Assembly (NCBI RefSeq): GCF_001039355.2
Contig: NW_019775525.1
Coordinates: 311,502-375,501 of the forward strand
Length of the DNA stretch: 64,000 bases
Reading direction: 5' to 3'
Origin: Lingula anatina
Lineage: Eukaryota > Brachiopoda > Lingulata > Lingulida > Lingulidae
Below are positions 49,190 through 60,413 of the stretch, piece after piece; position 1 is the first letter of the stretch; every line of letters begins with the position of its first letter. Both the position numbers and the translations under genes were made by a program. Below the pieces are notes generated by a model. The model searched no databases, was not told where the DNA came from, and saw only the letters and a list, made by a program, of their open reading frames with translations.

Positions 49190-52070
49190 GTTGTTGGTAT
49201 CAAATTTTGCAATCTGGAAAAAATATGTAGACCTTAACTTTCTTTCTTTAGATGTAAACCCACACTGTGCATACGAAGATTTTCAAAATTCAAGTAAAAC
49301 AATGTGAATTCCCCTGGTTCCAGAGTTTTAATCAGCTCATTACCCTTCAAGAGCTTGGTGTTGCACTGACCAAAAGCAGCATACTACTATAATCCAGTTA
49401 ACAGCTGCATGAGAGTCCAAAGTACAACTTACATGATATCCAAGGTTTGCGTTTAAAACTTCCATGCAATTTTCTTTTTAGAGTCCAATGTATGCAACAG
49501 TTCTTTCAACTTTGTATTATTTCTTTGTATTATTTGTTCAGGGCAAGTGTGGGTCCTTTATATATACTCTGTCAGCAGGTAGTAGCCTCATAAACATGTT
49601 GTCATGTTACAAACATGCATTGCCTGCATGACCCAGTTTCAGCCAATGGCAGCTTCAGATAAACGAAGTACCCAACACACACCAGTGAAAAGTAATAATT
49701 CTATTTTTTTTCACATTTTTCAAGCAAGATTAGTGGAAAAAATGTTGCACTGAATTCTTACAAACTACAATACCGGTTCAGGTAATCTAATTGTTATACA
49801 ATCTTATTTAACTGGATAAATTTTCCAAAACTTTGTTGGTTAACCCTCACCCTGTTCAATGTCACCTTGAGGAATTGCCAAGCAACTCACTTGATTGGCA
49901 TTCTACTGCACAGCTGATAAGTCCTAGTATTTAGATTAATTCAGCATACATTAACACAATAACAAATTGTTGACATAAAATGTAGTCACGTAGTTCTACA
50001 CTTTCTGACATCAAGGCCGAAAATAAATGGTCAAGATGTTTACTGTTGTCCAGACTTGTCCTAAATTGTTTCATCCTGTCTTTCATTCTGTTTTCATTTG
50101 TGGACATTTAATCATTACCTAGAGCATCGCACTTTAATTTAAAAATAAAAATATACCTAACTACCTCACCTTATATCAGCATACAGAAACAATATATATC
50201 AGACTATTTTCACATCCTTATCCAAGTTTTTGTATTGCTTTATGTACTTTTGTCGTATGTTCTTTCATTATTTTCTGAAGCACAAGCAATTTCATTTTTA
50301 AATACTTTAGTATCAGCTATATTGAGAATTACAACCTAAAACACTTGTAAAATGTATCTACTGGGAATTATGGATGAAATGATTTTTTCTTCTTCTCAAT
50401 TAAATCTTTGGATAGTTTCCAGAATCTTTATTTATTAATTTATGTTCAAAATGTCTCAGAAATTTTAATATTAATAGAGCTCTGAAAATTGAAACATTTG
50501 CACTCCATTTTTTGAATAAATAAAATTCTAAACATACCTTGCTAATTATAATTATTTTTAAAGTGTATTTTTAAGATGAATATAATATTAAATTGACACA
50601 GCTAGCACTGCCACAATCTATGTTTATGGAACCTTGGGGCTGGAGGGTCCATACATTTATGTATTTATTATTATCATTGTCTTTGACTTTTGGGTAAGAT
50701 ATTTGTATTTTCAGAAATCTGCCATAATAATCTAAATATTTAATGTTTATCTCTGGTTCCTGTAAGTTTACTTACCTACATATTAACCTTACTTATCTCA
50801 TTTAACTATTACATATGATGTATATATATTTTGTAATTTCAACTAAGGCTTGCTTTTTTCCCCAAATCTTCTAGAAAATTTACACCTTTTTTTTGTATAA
50901 AAATCCATAAAAGAAATCTGCTGCAGAAATTCCCCTACCATTAATACATTCAATGGGCATTCCCTGAACACGTGTTCAGCTGCCTTAATTATTCAAAGAC
51001 ATCACCATAATCAATACTCGTTTTTCTTTTATGAGTCAAAAAACATCATGCCATTCAGGGCTGACAGACACCTTTCCACAAAATGATTAACATTATACAC
51101 CCACATTTTTAAACAGATCACGAACTGTGCATGCCGATGATGCAATTCTTACTTGATTTGTACATAATATGCTCACCTATACAAAATTCCAGAAATGACC
51201 TACTTTCTTTTCTAATATAAGAAGCGAATAACTGTCAATCACATGGGCCTAGCATGATGTATGACTCAGAGGGGGAATTCTCTCTTTCAAGGTGATCTGA
51301 CATATTTTAGAAAGGTGGTGCAATCTATGTCTTGGAAATATTTATAATAAATATAAAAATGTAAATCAAAATCTAATTTTCTGTGTAACAGTAGTCAATT
51401 TGATTTTCTTTATCATCCGTGTAACGTTTGACCAATTTTTCCAAAAAGCTTGTTTAATACATAATGTCATTAAATAATTTGATAATCGTATGTAACATTA
51501 AATTATCTATTCACATCAAACTTTATCTTGCAAGCGTGCCTTAACTTCCTTGCAGAAAATCAAATATGTCTGCAGTTAAACTTGCCAAACTATAATTGTC
51601 TGACATTTTATTTACCACAAATATTTTCAATACTCATGTATACATATAACATGTTATACAATTTTGTGTACCGACTGGACATTTAGTAAATGCCAGTACC
51701 AATTAAGTGACAGACACATTCCTTACGTTACCAAATACAAATAGGGTGTCTTCTTTTTTTTTCCTTTTTTTTAATTTAAGTTTTACTACTCCTGAGGGGA
51801 AACCAAATACTCAACTGTTTCCCTATGAATTATAACAGGTTCAAAGTCAGACGAATGTACTAGAACGGTTGAAGAAACAAATGTTAATCCCGCCTACTAA
51901 AATTCAAAAATACAAACCGCCGGGTTGAGGCAAAATATAATTTATGATATATTCTCGCATAACTTACTTGCATGAACGCACATATGTACACGTAAAACGT
52001 TTTTTTGACACTGACATTGATTTATATTCACTATTTCCCTCCAAATGTACAAAGAAGGTATTGAACTCAC

Positions 52071-52170
52071 CAGTAATTTGTTTTGGGTTTGTCCACACGT
52101 CTTCTTTCGTTCGTTTACTTACTTCAACTGATGTTCGCAAATCGCTGATACACTGATCATACAAAATCAG
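52071..52170 (-). other. Probable 5' UTR exon of the dehydrogenase gene
   Basis: On the minus strand AAATTACTG/GTGAGTTC at 52071/52070 is a strong donor facing the acceptor at 49214. Joining the two gives in-frame stops in the long open frame that begins at 52164, and no upstream Met in the frame of the coding exon, so this exon should be non-coding. The transcription start is not resolved; the 3' limit at 52170 is nominal. Confidence 0.5.
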
Positions 52171-52548
52171 CTGGCATTCACGTGTATCAAGAATGCCCGT
52201 GTCATGGTCATTGGAAATCGGTCACATTTAAGACTACTTAGAATTCACCGACACGAGACGCACGAACGACTCATTTTCAAATATGTCAATTACATTTATT
52301 TAATGATATAGGAAGAAGGGAATATTCGCATCTCTATATAATAAGCATGAAAAAATGCACTACACTCTTCAAACTAAAACATACACAGCTTTGCCAATCC
52401 AAATTTTATATGTATCAAGAACCTCGATTTCGAATATTGTTTGCTTGGAAATCATGGCGGAATGTTAAATTCGTGAACTTGTACCTTGATATACGCTAAG
52501 AATCAACCTGTAAAGATGCACTAATTACAGTAAAAATTGAGTTGAATC
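52171..52548. promoter_or_regulatory. Shared upstream region of the dehydrogenase and DNAAF11 genes
   Basis: The two genes diverge from this stretch. AATCATGGCGG (52450-52460) resembles a YY1-type core promoter site and also starts a four-codon upstream open frame (52454-52468, Met-Ala-Glu-Cys-stop) that would lie in the DNAAF11 leader. A TGA at 52543-52545 closes the DNAAF11 frame before its ATG. I saw no convincing RFX X-box, which would be expected for many ciliary genes. Confidence 0.5.
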
Positions 52549-53961
52549 ATGGTAAGAATAACAGAATTACTCGTTCGAAAACGTTCAGAGCACAACGAGG
52601 GAGAGATATACTCTTTGGAAGAATTATCTCTCCATCAGCAAGACATAGAGAAGATCGAAAATTTGGACAAGTGGTGTCGTGAATTGAAAATTTTGTATCT
52701 TCAAAGTAACCTCATACCAAAGATTGAAAATGTTGGGAGACTAAAAAAACTTGAGTATCTTAATCTTGCATTAAATAATGTCGAACGAGTGGAAAATTTG
52801 GAAGGATGCGAATCACTTCAAAAACTAGATCTAACAGTGAATTTTGTAGGAGAGTTGACAAGTATCGAGTGCCTGGTCGATTTGCCGCATTTCCGTGAAC
52901 TATTCCTAACGGGCAATCCTTGCACAAACTATGATGGTTATAGAGACTATGTTATAGCTACACTGAAGAATTTGCAACAACTCGATGGGCAAGGAATTGA
53001 AAAATCTGAGAGAATCAAGGCAATCCAAGAATATAGTGAAATAAGAAATAAAATAATAAGACAGCAGAATGAGTATATGAAAAAGAGAGAAAAAGAAAGG
53101 GAAGAGGAATTGAAAAAGCAAGAGGGCAAGAATAAAGTAAAACAAGAGCATAAGCCAGGGTTTGATGGAAGATGGTACACGGATATCAACAATACATTGG
53201 ATGTAAATGCTGAGACACAAATTAATGAAACCATAAATGATTCTCCAAAGAATGATGAGAAAAACAGAGAAGAGTTAGAGAAAGAGTTCTGGGAGGAAAA
53301 GGTACCTTTCACACCAGAATCAAGGATGCAGGTTCATGAACACCTCCAAGAGCTGAAAAAGCGTGATGAAAAGAAAGATGAAAGCAAACAGACCAAGCAA
53401 CCAAGAAGACTCATGACAGACAATGGACAAATGCTAAATGTAAACGAAGCAAAAATTGACTTCTCACTCACTGATGATGAAGAGAACAATCAGTACGTTC
53501 TAGATGTAAGCACGTACAAATACTTAGACACCTCCCTACTTGATGTTGATGTTCAGCCAACTTATGTAAGGGTTACAATCAAGGGTAAGGTTCTACAACT
53601 TGTTCTTGAAGAGGAAGTTAAAGCTGACTCCAGTAAGGCACGGCGCTCTCAAACCACTGGACATCTTTTGATATCAATGCCTAAAGCTAAACATCTTATA
53701 CAGGCAAGGAAAGTGTCCCCACCTAAACAAACCTTCAACAGTGAACCAAAGCATGATGGGCACAAAGATAACAAAATGAAAACTGTGGAGCTATTGGAAG
53801 TGGCACCAAATGGAAATCAAGAGATGGATTTTGGAAACATTGTTAAGGAAAAGACTGATGTAGTTAAGGCTCCCTTTGAAAGTAAAGTTTTCCAGAAACC
53901 AGTTGAAAGGCCGAACAGCGAGGACTTTGTAGATGACCCAGATGTTCCACCATTATTATGA
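52549..53961 (+). CDS. DNAAF11: DNAAF11 (LRRC6 / tilB homolog), dynein axonemal assembly factor
   Basis: A single uninterrupted reading frame of 470 aa, close to the vertebrate length (about 466). Domains in order: N-terminal conserved MVRITELLVRKRSEHNEGEI, leucine-rich repeats (about 22-120, e.g. LKILYLQSNLI, LEYLNLALNNVE), LRR cap (TGNPCTNYDGYRDYV), a charged coiled-coil stretch (155-280), a CS/p23-like domain (about 305-385, YVRVTIKGKVLQLVLEEEV), and the acidic C-terminal signature DDPDVPPLL. The family acts in the cytoplasm in preassembly of outer and inner dynein arms for motile cilia, so this animal makes motile cilia or flagella. The start is fixed by an in-frame stop six bases upstream. 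The lack of introns is unusual beside intron-rich neighbours; the frame is intact, so it does not look like a dead retrocopy. Confidence 0.95.
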   Translation: MVRITELLVRKRSEHNEGEIYSLEELSLHQQDIEKIENLDKWCRELKILYLQSNLIPKIENVGRLKKLEYLNLALNNVERVENLEGCESLQKLDLTVNFVGELTSIECLVDLPHFRELFLTGNPCTNYDGYRDYVIATLKNLQQLDGQGIEKSERIKAIQEYSEIRNKIIRQQNEYMKKREKEREEELKKQEGKNKVKQEHKPGFDGRWYTDINNTLDVNAETQINETINDSPKNDEKNREELEKEFWEEKVPFTPESRMQVHEHLQELKKRDEKKDESKQTKQPRRLMTDNGQMLNVNEAKIDFSLTDDEENNQYVLDVSTYKYLDTSLLDVDVQPTYVRVTIKGKVLQLVLEEEVKADSSKARRSQTTGHLLISMPKAKHLIQARKVSPPKQTFNSEPKHDGHKDNKMKTVELLEVAPNGNQEMDFGNIVKEKTDVVKAPFESKVFQKPVERPNSEDFVDDPDVPPLL

Positions 53962-54362
53962 TTAATTTGGAATTTTTTTGATTGTTATCATGAAAAATGT
54001 AGGGGTTCAGTTTTAGCATTTAACAAAATGATGTCAGTGAAATGACCAGTCATCTGTAGTGTATAAAATTTTGCTTTTGTAGGTAATGGTGCAATTGGCC
54101 CTTGATAACATCTGACAGTTGGATGGATAAAATGTTGATATAGTGCACTTGATGCTTCAGAGATCCAAATTATTTAATCTTTATTTCAGTGGCATTTTGC
54201 ACATCACTGTAGGTTGAAAATATTTTTCGTTATTGCTCAAATTTTTCTACTTCCTTTGACAATTTCCTAATGCAAAGAACTTTCATAATTAGAAATTTAC
54301 ATTTTACCATAATTTGCATTCCCAGCACTGCTGTTTACCAAGTGATGGACTTTACGTACCAA

Positions 54363-54368
54363 AATAAA
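54363..54368 (+). terminator. DNAAF11 polyadenylation signal
   Basis: AATAAA about 400 bp past the stop codon; the first canonical signal on this strand after the gene. Confidence 0.5.
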
Positions 54369-55315
54369 AGAATGCCTGTAGTAGTATGTTCTGATAACTG
54401 TTTGAACATATTTAGTGTAACACCTTAAAAAAAACACTATAAGCTATTAGTTAAATCAAAAATTTATTTCATGCAACCTAGTGAAATAACCCTATCCTAT
54501 TATGTATTCTAATGCAAGCTTGGGCAGTATTAACAAAGAGAAAAAAATAGTTTTATAGTCTGGCTCAGTCAGAATTTATATATGTACTATCTTGTTTGTT
54601 CATAGAAAATTAATAATGTATGTTTAAAAAGCCTTTTTATGCACTTGTTTTGGTCATAAGTCCTGTGTACATTTATTACTTTCTTTAAAATTAAGCAAGT
54701 ATGTTGCATTTAGTTATACATTTTGTAAGTGTGGTGGCGGGGTCACTGAAATTTGGTATCCATCACTGATATTGCTTGAAACTTTAAGAAAATATTTTTA
54801 CCACTTTCCAAACATTAAATTGAAATATCTTTTTTTTTTCTATAAAATGCATTATCACCAATTAGTTAAGTCTGAAAAAATAAAACTGACTGCAAACAAT
54901 CAACATTTAATTGAAGTGCACACACCCTCTCTTTTATATATCTAAATTTTAAGGTGTTAATACATTTTTTGTTTTTCTGTGGATTTTATGTATTTTTGAT
55001 TTTACCAAAATGGTCATGCATTTATCAACAGTAATTAAAAGAACTTTCATATGAAACGATAGAATAGGCCCCCAACCAACGCTTTCATTAGGCCTATTCA
55101 CTAGAAACCATAATTTTCCATCTGCCAAGGTTTAATTTTATTGCACTAGTATGTAGATAAAATTAACAGATCAGAGCCATTTGACAAATTTAGGCCATTT
55201 TACCAGTCTAAGATTCATAGACTGTTGTTGGGTTATTATAGTGTGCCACGGTTTGTGCATAACAGTCCCTCGTGCAAATCATGACCATATGAGTTTTTAA
55301 ATGTCTGCCGACTCG

Positions 55316-56190
55316 TCAAGTACGCGGTTCACCTTCAATGTCCGTGAAACGGGAATGCATCACACGTGATCATTTACCAAAGCTAGGAGAACTGACGGTT
55401 TCCGCACAACGTGCTGCCTCTTTATTGAATTGACCATCTATTTTCAGACTGTGTTTAGAAAAAGCACACAGTGCATTAAGTGCAATTTTGAAACATCTCC
55501 ATTGCCAGCACTGCTGGTTAGAAGTGTATACTTAAGTGCCAGTTATCTTTTTAACACACGCATAAAATTTAGGGATAAATAGTTAGACCTAAGAAGGCTA
55601 CACGTCTTAAACTGGCTATGTAGACACATAAATTTTAAAATTTTAATATCTGTAAAAAGCACATTGATCGTTACGTGGGTTCATAAGCTTCATATTTCTT
55701 CTCTTGATAAACAGGATTTAGTTTCAAGATCCTTTCTTTATTATAAGTACTTTTCATTTGGGACAACCTTCTCAAAATTTTCACCAACATTGTTATAGGG
55801 CCTATTATATTAAATGTTGATATTTTTCAACAATTCGTCTTCTTTTCAAGAAACTGACAAATCTTCCTTAGTGGATATGATCTTGATATAGTTTTGTTTT
55901 TTTCCAGAATGTGGTTTTAAATTTAAATTTAAACTCGCTTCCCAAAGGTGTTTATCGTGTTAAATTATTAGATACTGGTCAATAATCCACTTTGGTAACA
56001 ATTTTTTTACGACCACCTCATCTGTACAAAGGGAAATAATTCTACTTAGACCGCCTATTGTGTGTGTCTGATGCACCTCAATTTGTGAGTGAAAAGTTCA
56101 TGTTTATAGTCTTCATTTACCTGAAGCGTCCGTGAAACTGCAATGCGTCGCACGTGATCGTTTGACTCAGATCGGGAAGTTGGTGATTTC
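55316..56190 (+). repeat. Pair of diverged direct repeats (55316-55400 and 56108-56190)
   Basis: Shared pattern: GTCCGTGAAAC..G.AATGC.TC.CACGTGATC.TTT, followed in both by a short segment ending G.TGATTTC / ACGGTTTC and flanked by related T/A-rich sequence. The repeats include a palindromic CACGTG. Unit spacing is about 790 bp; the DNA between them is not obviously repeated. Confidence 0.55.
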
Positions 56191-56489
56191 ATCATTTCAT
56201 GATGACATGTTTTTAGAACACATGTGTAGTTTTACTTTTGAAAACACCTACATACACATAGCACATTTTTAAAACATAATTGATACCGACTGTAAATATT
56301 GAAATAAAGTTTGACAAATCCTAAAAGACATAGACGAAAAAAGACTAGCGCGCCAGAAAAAGCGCGGAGAAAGAGAAGATATTTCCAACATTTCCCCCTG
56401 CATGTCTTATGTTTTTTACTTTCATTGAATGTATTTTTCCGAATCATCGCCATATAAATGAGCATTTGAATGCCTCGAATTTCGATATA

Positions 56490-56754
56490 CAGTGGCGGAT
56501 TTAGGAGGGGGGTGTCAGGGGGTCCTGACCCCCCCCCCTTCGATTTCTGAAAAAAAAATCACACCAGTGTTTCCCTCTTGAAATTAGAATTTTGACTAGC
56601 TGAATCATAGTTCTAATCCGTATCAAATGGCACCGTTCTCCCTCTAAATTTTCGGGCCCTTCACGCCGATGGGAGGGGCGGGCGGCTTCGCATCCGCTGC
56701 CTGTCGTTCCTAAAAAACGGACACCCCCTTCAAATAATCCTGGATCCGCCCCTG
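56490..56754. mobile_element. hAT-like MITE, 265 bp
   Basis: Termini CAGTGGCGGATTTAG and, inverted, CAGGGGCGGATCCAG match the CAGNGGCGGATCCA pattern that I know from hAT transposons in many animals. The flanks (TCGATATA / GATATATA) resemble an imperfect 8-bp target duplication. The GC-rich interior has no domain; the open frame on the minus strand is a by-product. Confidence 0.75.
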
Positions 56755-56765
56755 GATATATATCC

Positions 56766-56814
56766 ATTGACATGTCTTAAATGTAACAGCATGGTATATT
56801 TAAGACATGTCAAT
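56766..56814. repeat. 17-bp perfect inverted repeat beside the hAT-like MITE
   Basis: ATTGACATGTCTTAAAT (56766-56782) and its exact reverse complement (56798-56814) with a 15-base spacer, starting 12 bp past the MITE. Confidence 0.9.
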
Positions 56815-59009
56815 ATCAATAACAGGACTTTTTTTGTATTTCTGAGACAAAAAAAAATTTTTTTGTAAATAAAATGCGATTTTTGATACAATGGTCATGT
56901 TTTTCATACGAAAGCTGTATTATTAAACAGGTCAAAATGTAGAGCAGAATCTTAATGTATTCAAAAGTTGGAACAGATGTTTTGTAGGATAAAGATATTT
57001 TTCAAATAGTATAGTTACCGCAAAGCTGTAGTGTCTTAACCGCAGACATCATGCTCAACTCATAAGATGATCACTACACTAGCACGGAGCAGCATGGCCC
57101 CGCACAGCGAATAACGGCGTTGCCGAGGTGGTCGCTTATGAATATAATTATAATTTGGCTAAGATTTGTCGATATTAAAGGACATCTCTTTTTTTTTCTT
57201 TAACAAGGGTAGATTTAAAAACGAGTATATTAGAATGAGTTAAGAGTGACAATATGCTTTTTTTTATTTAAAATGATAATAATTGTTATAATTCACAAAA
57301 TCTAAGTCAGAATCTAAGCGCGAAAGTGGCAAAAAAATTATGGTATGGCCTAGAGACTCTAAACAGAAAAAAAAAGGATTTCCATTTTTACACAATTTTA
57401 TTTTAGTGGGCATGGGAGAACTCACCAAATGTTACTAAAATTGGGGCATACAACATTTTATGGCCACAATTGGGAGGAAGAAAGCCAATTAAGATATGTA
57501 GTTTCTGCGTGCTCATCTAATATTGAGTGTACTTCTTGTCTTTACATACGAAGAAGAAAAGACAAAATTACAAGATTTATTTAGCACTCAGGGAAATTGC
57601 ATTGCAATTAATTGCTGTTGACCCCTGGACAAGTGCTTGTTTTTGACTGGTTCCCGGAGTACCGTAACACAACCAGTGTGGGGACTTAAATACTTCGATA
57701 TAAAAACAATCTTCAAGCAAAGAATAAGTTTTTAGAATCATTAAGTTGAATGAAATACTAAATTCAGTATTTCAGTCTCAAAACACATTTGCTGAACTTT
57801 TGTTAGCGGTCTATGTTACCAAGTCAGTAAGTGCAGCGTAAATGGGTCATCGCGCAATTTCGAGAAATTTTGATTCCGATTTTTTCAATGTCCAATAAAA
57901 CATATATTTTTAATTCCTATGGCTTTCACGTAGAAGGTCGGTTGTTCCAAACTGATATCCCCAATTGCGAATATCTCTTTACTCCTGTGTTTCAACAAAA
58001 CTTTGATCTTTTATTCCTTCATCGATTCGAAGTTCCACTGATATGAAATTATAACCTACCATCCTTTTTGACTCGTTTTGCCTTCTGCCACCGCACATGG
58101 ACGCATTAAGAACGCCATCATTTCAGAAAGTCGCAGTATTTCCCCAATGGAAAAGTCTAGTTCAAATTTTGTCGCAATGTTTCCGCACTCCTGATCTACA
58201 ATGCAGATCGACTACGACGGAAGAAATTTCAACAAAATTATCACATCAAATTTTTTAAATAATCGCCAAAATTAACGATACTGTTTTTAAAGAAGTTAAA
58301 AATAATTGTTTTCCTTGAGTTTAAACTCTTAAATTTGTGAAACTGATGAAAGTTATTGAGGATAACAGATTGCGTGCCAAGAGAGCAAAAAGTAGGCCTA
58401 TATCGCATGCGGTCATGTCGCATTTAAGAATCTAACAAACAGAGATAGAGGCGGCCACTCTACTAATATACCACAAAGAAGACTCAGTTGCGTTAGCTGT
58501 GAGATACCGTTGTGACACCATGTTGCGTCTTTAGTCAGAATGCATTGGCATTGTGATAATTTTGAACATGCTCTAAATCATAGCATATTTAAACTCTATG
58601 CTACATACAAGTTCAGCCAATCTCACCAGGTCCACCTCCACTCTTTCCTTTACCAGGAATGACAACATAAAACAACTAAAACCTGCGGCCACAGGGCATT
58701 TTCAATTGCAGCATCTATTGATAGTGTTGAGGTCTATAAAAAAGACTTGAAAATATTCTTATTTGCACAGTACTTCAATTAAAATTTAATACTTGAAATT
58801 ATATATTTTCTCATTTTATTAGAAAATATTTTATTGCTTTGACTATTACAACATTAATCAATTTAATTGTTTTATTCACTTCAGCTTTTATTATTTATAT
58901 AATTACTTGTAATTCTGATAAATTTATTTGAAAACAGCTCCGAGACAGTAGTGTAGTGCGGTTTTTAAGAAATAGATATTAGTTTGATTACAACGTCAAC
59001 GTTTTGACC

Positions 59010-59075
59010 ATGGCGAGACAGATGCGTTCATGTCACGTTCCCGTCTCGACAGTTTTGTTCAGACGACGCAGTGAG
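59010..59075 (+). other. Exon-like CpG-rich segment with strong start context
   Basis: GACCATGG opens a 22-codon frame rich in Arg and Ser (begins MARQMRSCHVPV) that ends at a donor GAG/GTAACA. It lies in a locally CpG-rich patch (58980-59080). It has the look of a first coding exon or of a 5' UTR exon for IMMP1L, but no partner exon was found. Confidence 0.2.
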
Positions 59076-60413
59076 GTAACACACTAATATAAAACATAAT
59101 AAGCCCATTTTCCAAAGTTTCTTTTAAAAAATTCGCTTTCGGAGTAAAAAAAAAAAAAACCTTCAGAATAACGAAACCCAATTGTCGGCGTTACACAGTT
59201 CCAAACTATTGAACCTACGATCTGTTAAATATTCTAAACCTGCTATTGAAGATTTTATTAATGGCTAAATATACATGTACATGTATGCTTAGCTGCGTAT
59301 CACCATGAAATTGAGCCAAAAAAGAGTATACGGTTAACTAGTATTAAAATAATTTTTTTCAAGAAAAGTATCGTATATGAAATCGTTTCTTTGAGCGTAA
59401 GAAAAAAAAACCCTTTTTCGAGCGTTTGAGAATTAACGTTTAAGCACCGTAGAAATATCGTATTGAAAGCTTATATATAATGTGCGTTTGAATACCGTAT
59501 GGGTAATTAAGGTGTTACATCGGAAGTGTAACGTATATCGACGTATGAGTACTAAGAGTACTGTATATCAGCGTGCAAACTGAATCAAATCTAACTGGTG
59601 TTCAAAAATATCCACATCTGTCTTTTCCATCAGTGGCGGTTGTGGTGAAAATGTGCAAATTGTACTCTTTTTTTACCACACATGACTAAACGCAGAGGAT
59701 CATGCGTTAGGTAAACGCAAAATGCGTTCAACATACGTCTATGTAAATGTTATGTATTTACATAGGTTATGTAAATGTTAACATATGTTAATTCATCGTT
59801 AGAGACACACCCCATCATACGCAACTAGTTCATCCATATACGCTGTACATACGCAGAGGGAGATGTTGATTGATTACGGTCTTTAACATGTACATGTATA
59901 TTTAGCAGCACCAAATTAAAAAAAAAAAATCTCTCATGGCATAAAAGCATGTCTGTCCCCAGTGATGTCTAAACCATTAAAAGTATAAAATTACAGGTTT
60001 TGTATTCCTATACAATTAGTGTGACAGAAATGTCTGGACAGGAATCCTAAGATGGCAATAACAATTTCTAATACTTTATAAATCTTGGTAAATGAATAAA
60101 AAATTGAACTTTAGACCTATGGCATGATTTCAATATAACCCAATACAGATGTTACCTAACCTCCGTAACGAAAAAATAGTAGGCCTATAGCTAGTGTTGA
60201 AAACCCACGTGCAGCCTCTTAGGCCTACTAGTTTATAATAATAGAAAGCGCCAAATTACTAGTTGCATAAAGAGCCCTCTATCGGCCAGACACTTTACTT
60301 TACTCTCGCCACCAGGACAGCATGTAGAGATGTAGAGCAGATCTTTTTCCTGCACTTCCTAATAATACAAATGGCACTTTGTCGTGTGATACATTTAACG
60401 TTACACAAAATAC

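Larger units (their letters stand above)
53962..60413. other. 6.4 kb gene-poor region between DNAAF11 and IMMP1L
   Basis: The first 400-900 bp are probably the DNAAF11 3' UTR. From about 55.2 kb CpG frequency rises. Visible content: a pair of diverged direct repeats (55316-55400, 56108-56190), a hAT-like MITE (56490-56754) with an adjacent hairpin, a CpG-rich segment with an exon-like stretch (59010-59075), and a possible LINE-tail fragment near 58590-58785. No supported gene. Confidence 0.5.

Noticed and set aside
51964-52164. Alternative N-terminus of the dehydrogenase from the upstream open frame
   Set aside because: Splicing at the strong donor (52071/52070) to the acceptor at 49214 gives an immediate in-frame TGA; the exon is better read as 5' UTR.
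52171-52548. RFX X-box for DNAAF11
   Set aside because: No sequence close to the GTNRCC..RGYAAC consensus could be found by eye.
52906-53312. Minus-strand open frames over DNAAF11
   Set aside because: Antisense shadows of the Lys/Glu-rich coiled-coil coding sequence, producing Phe/Ser/Leu-rich frames.
56501-56773. Minus-strand 90-codon open frame
   Set aside because: It lies almost wholly inside the hAT-like MITE and reads through its G/C tracts; no domain.
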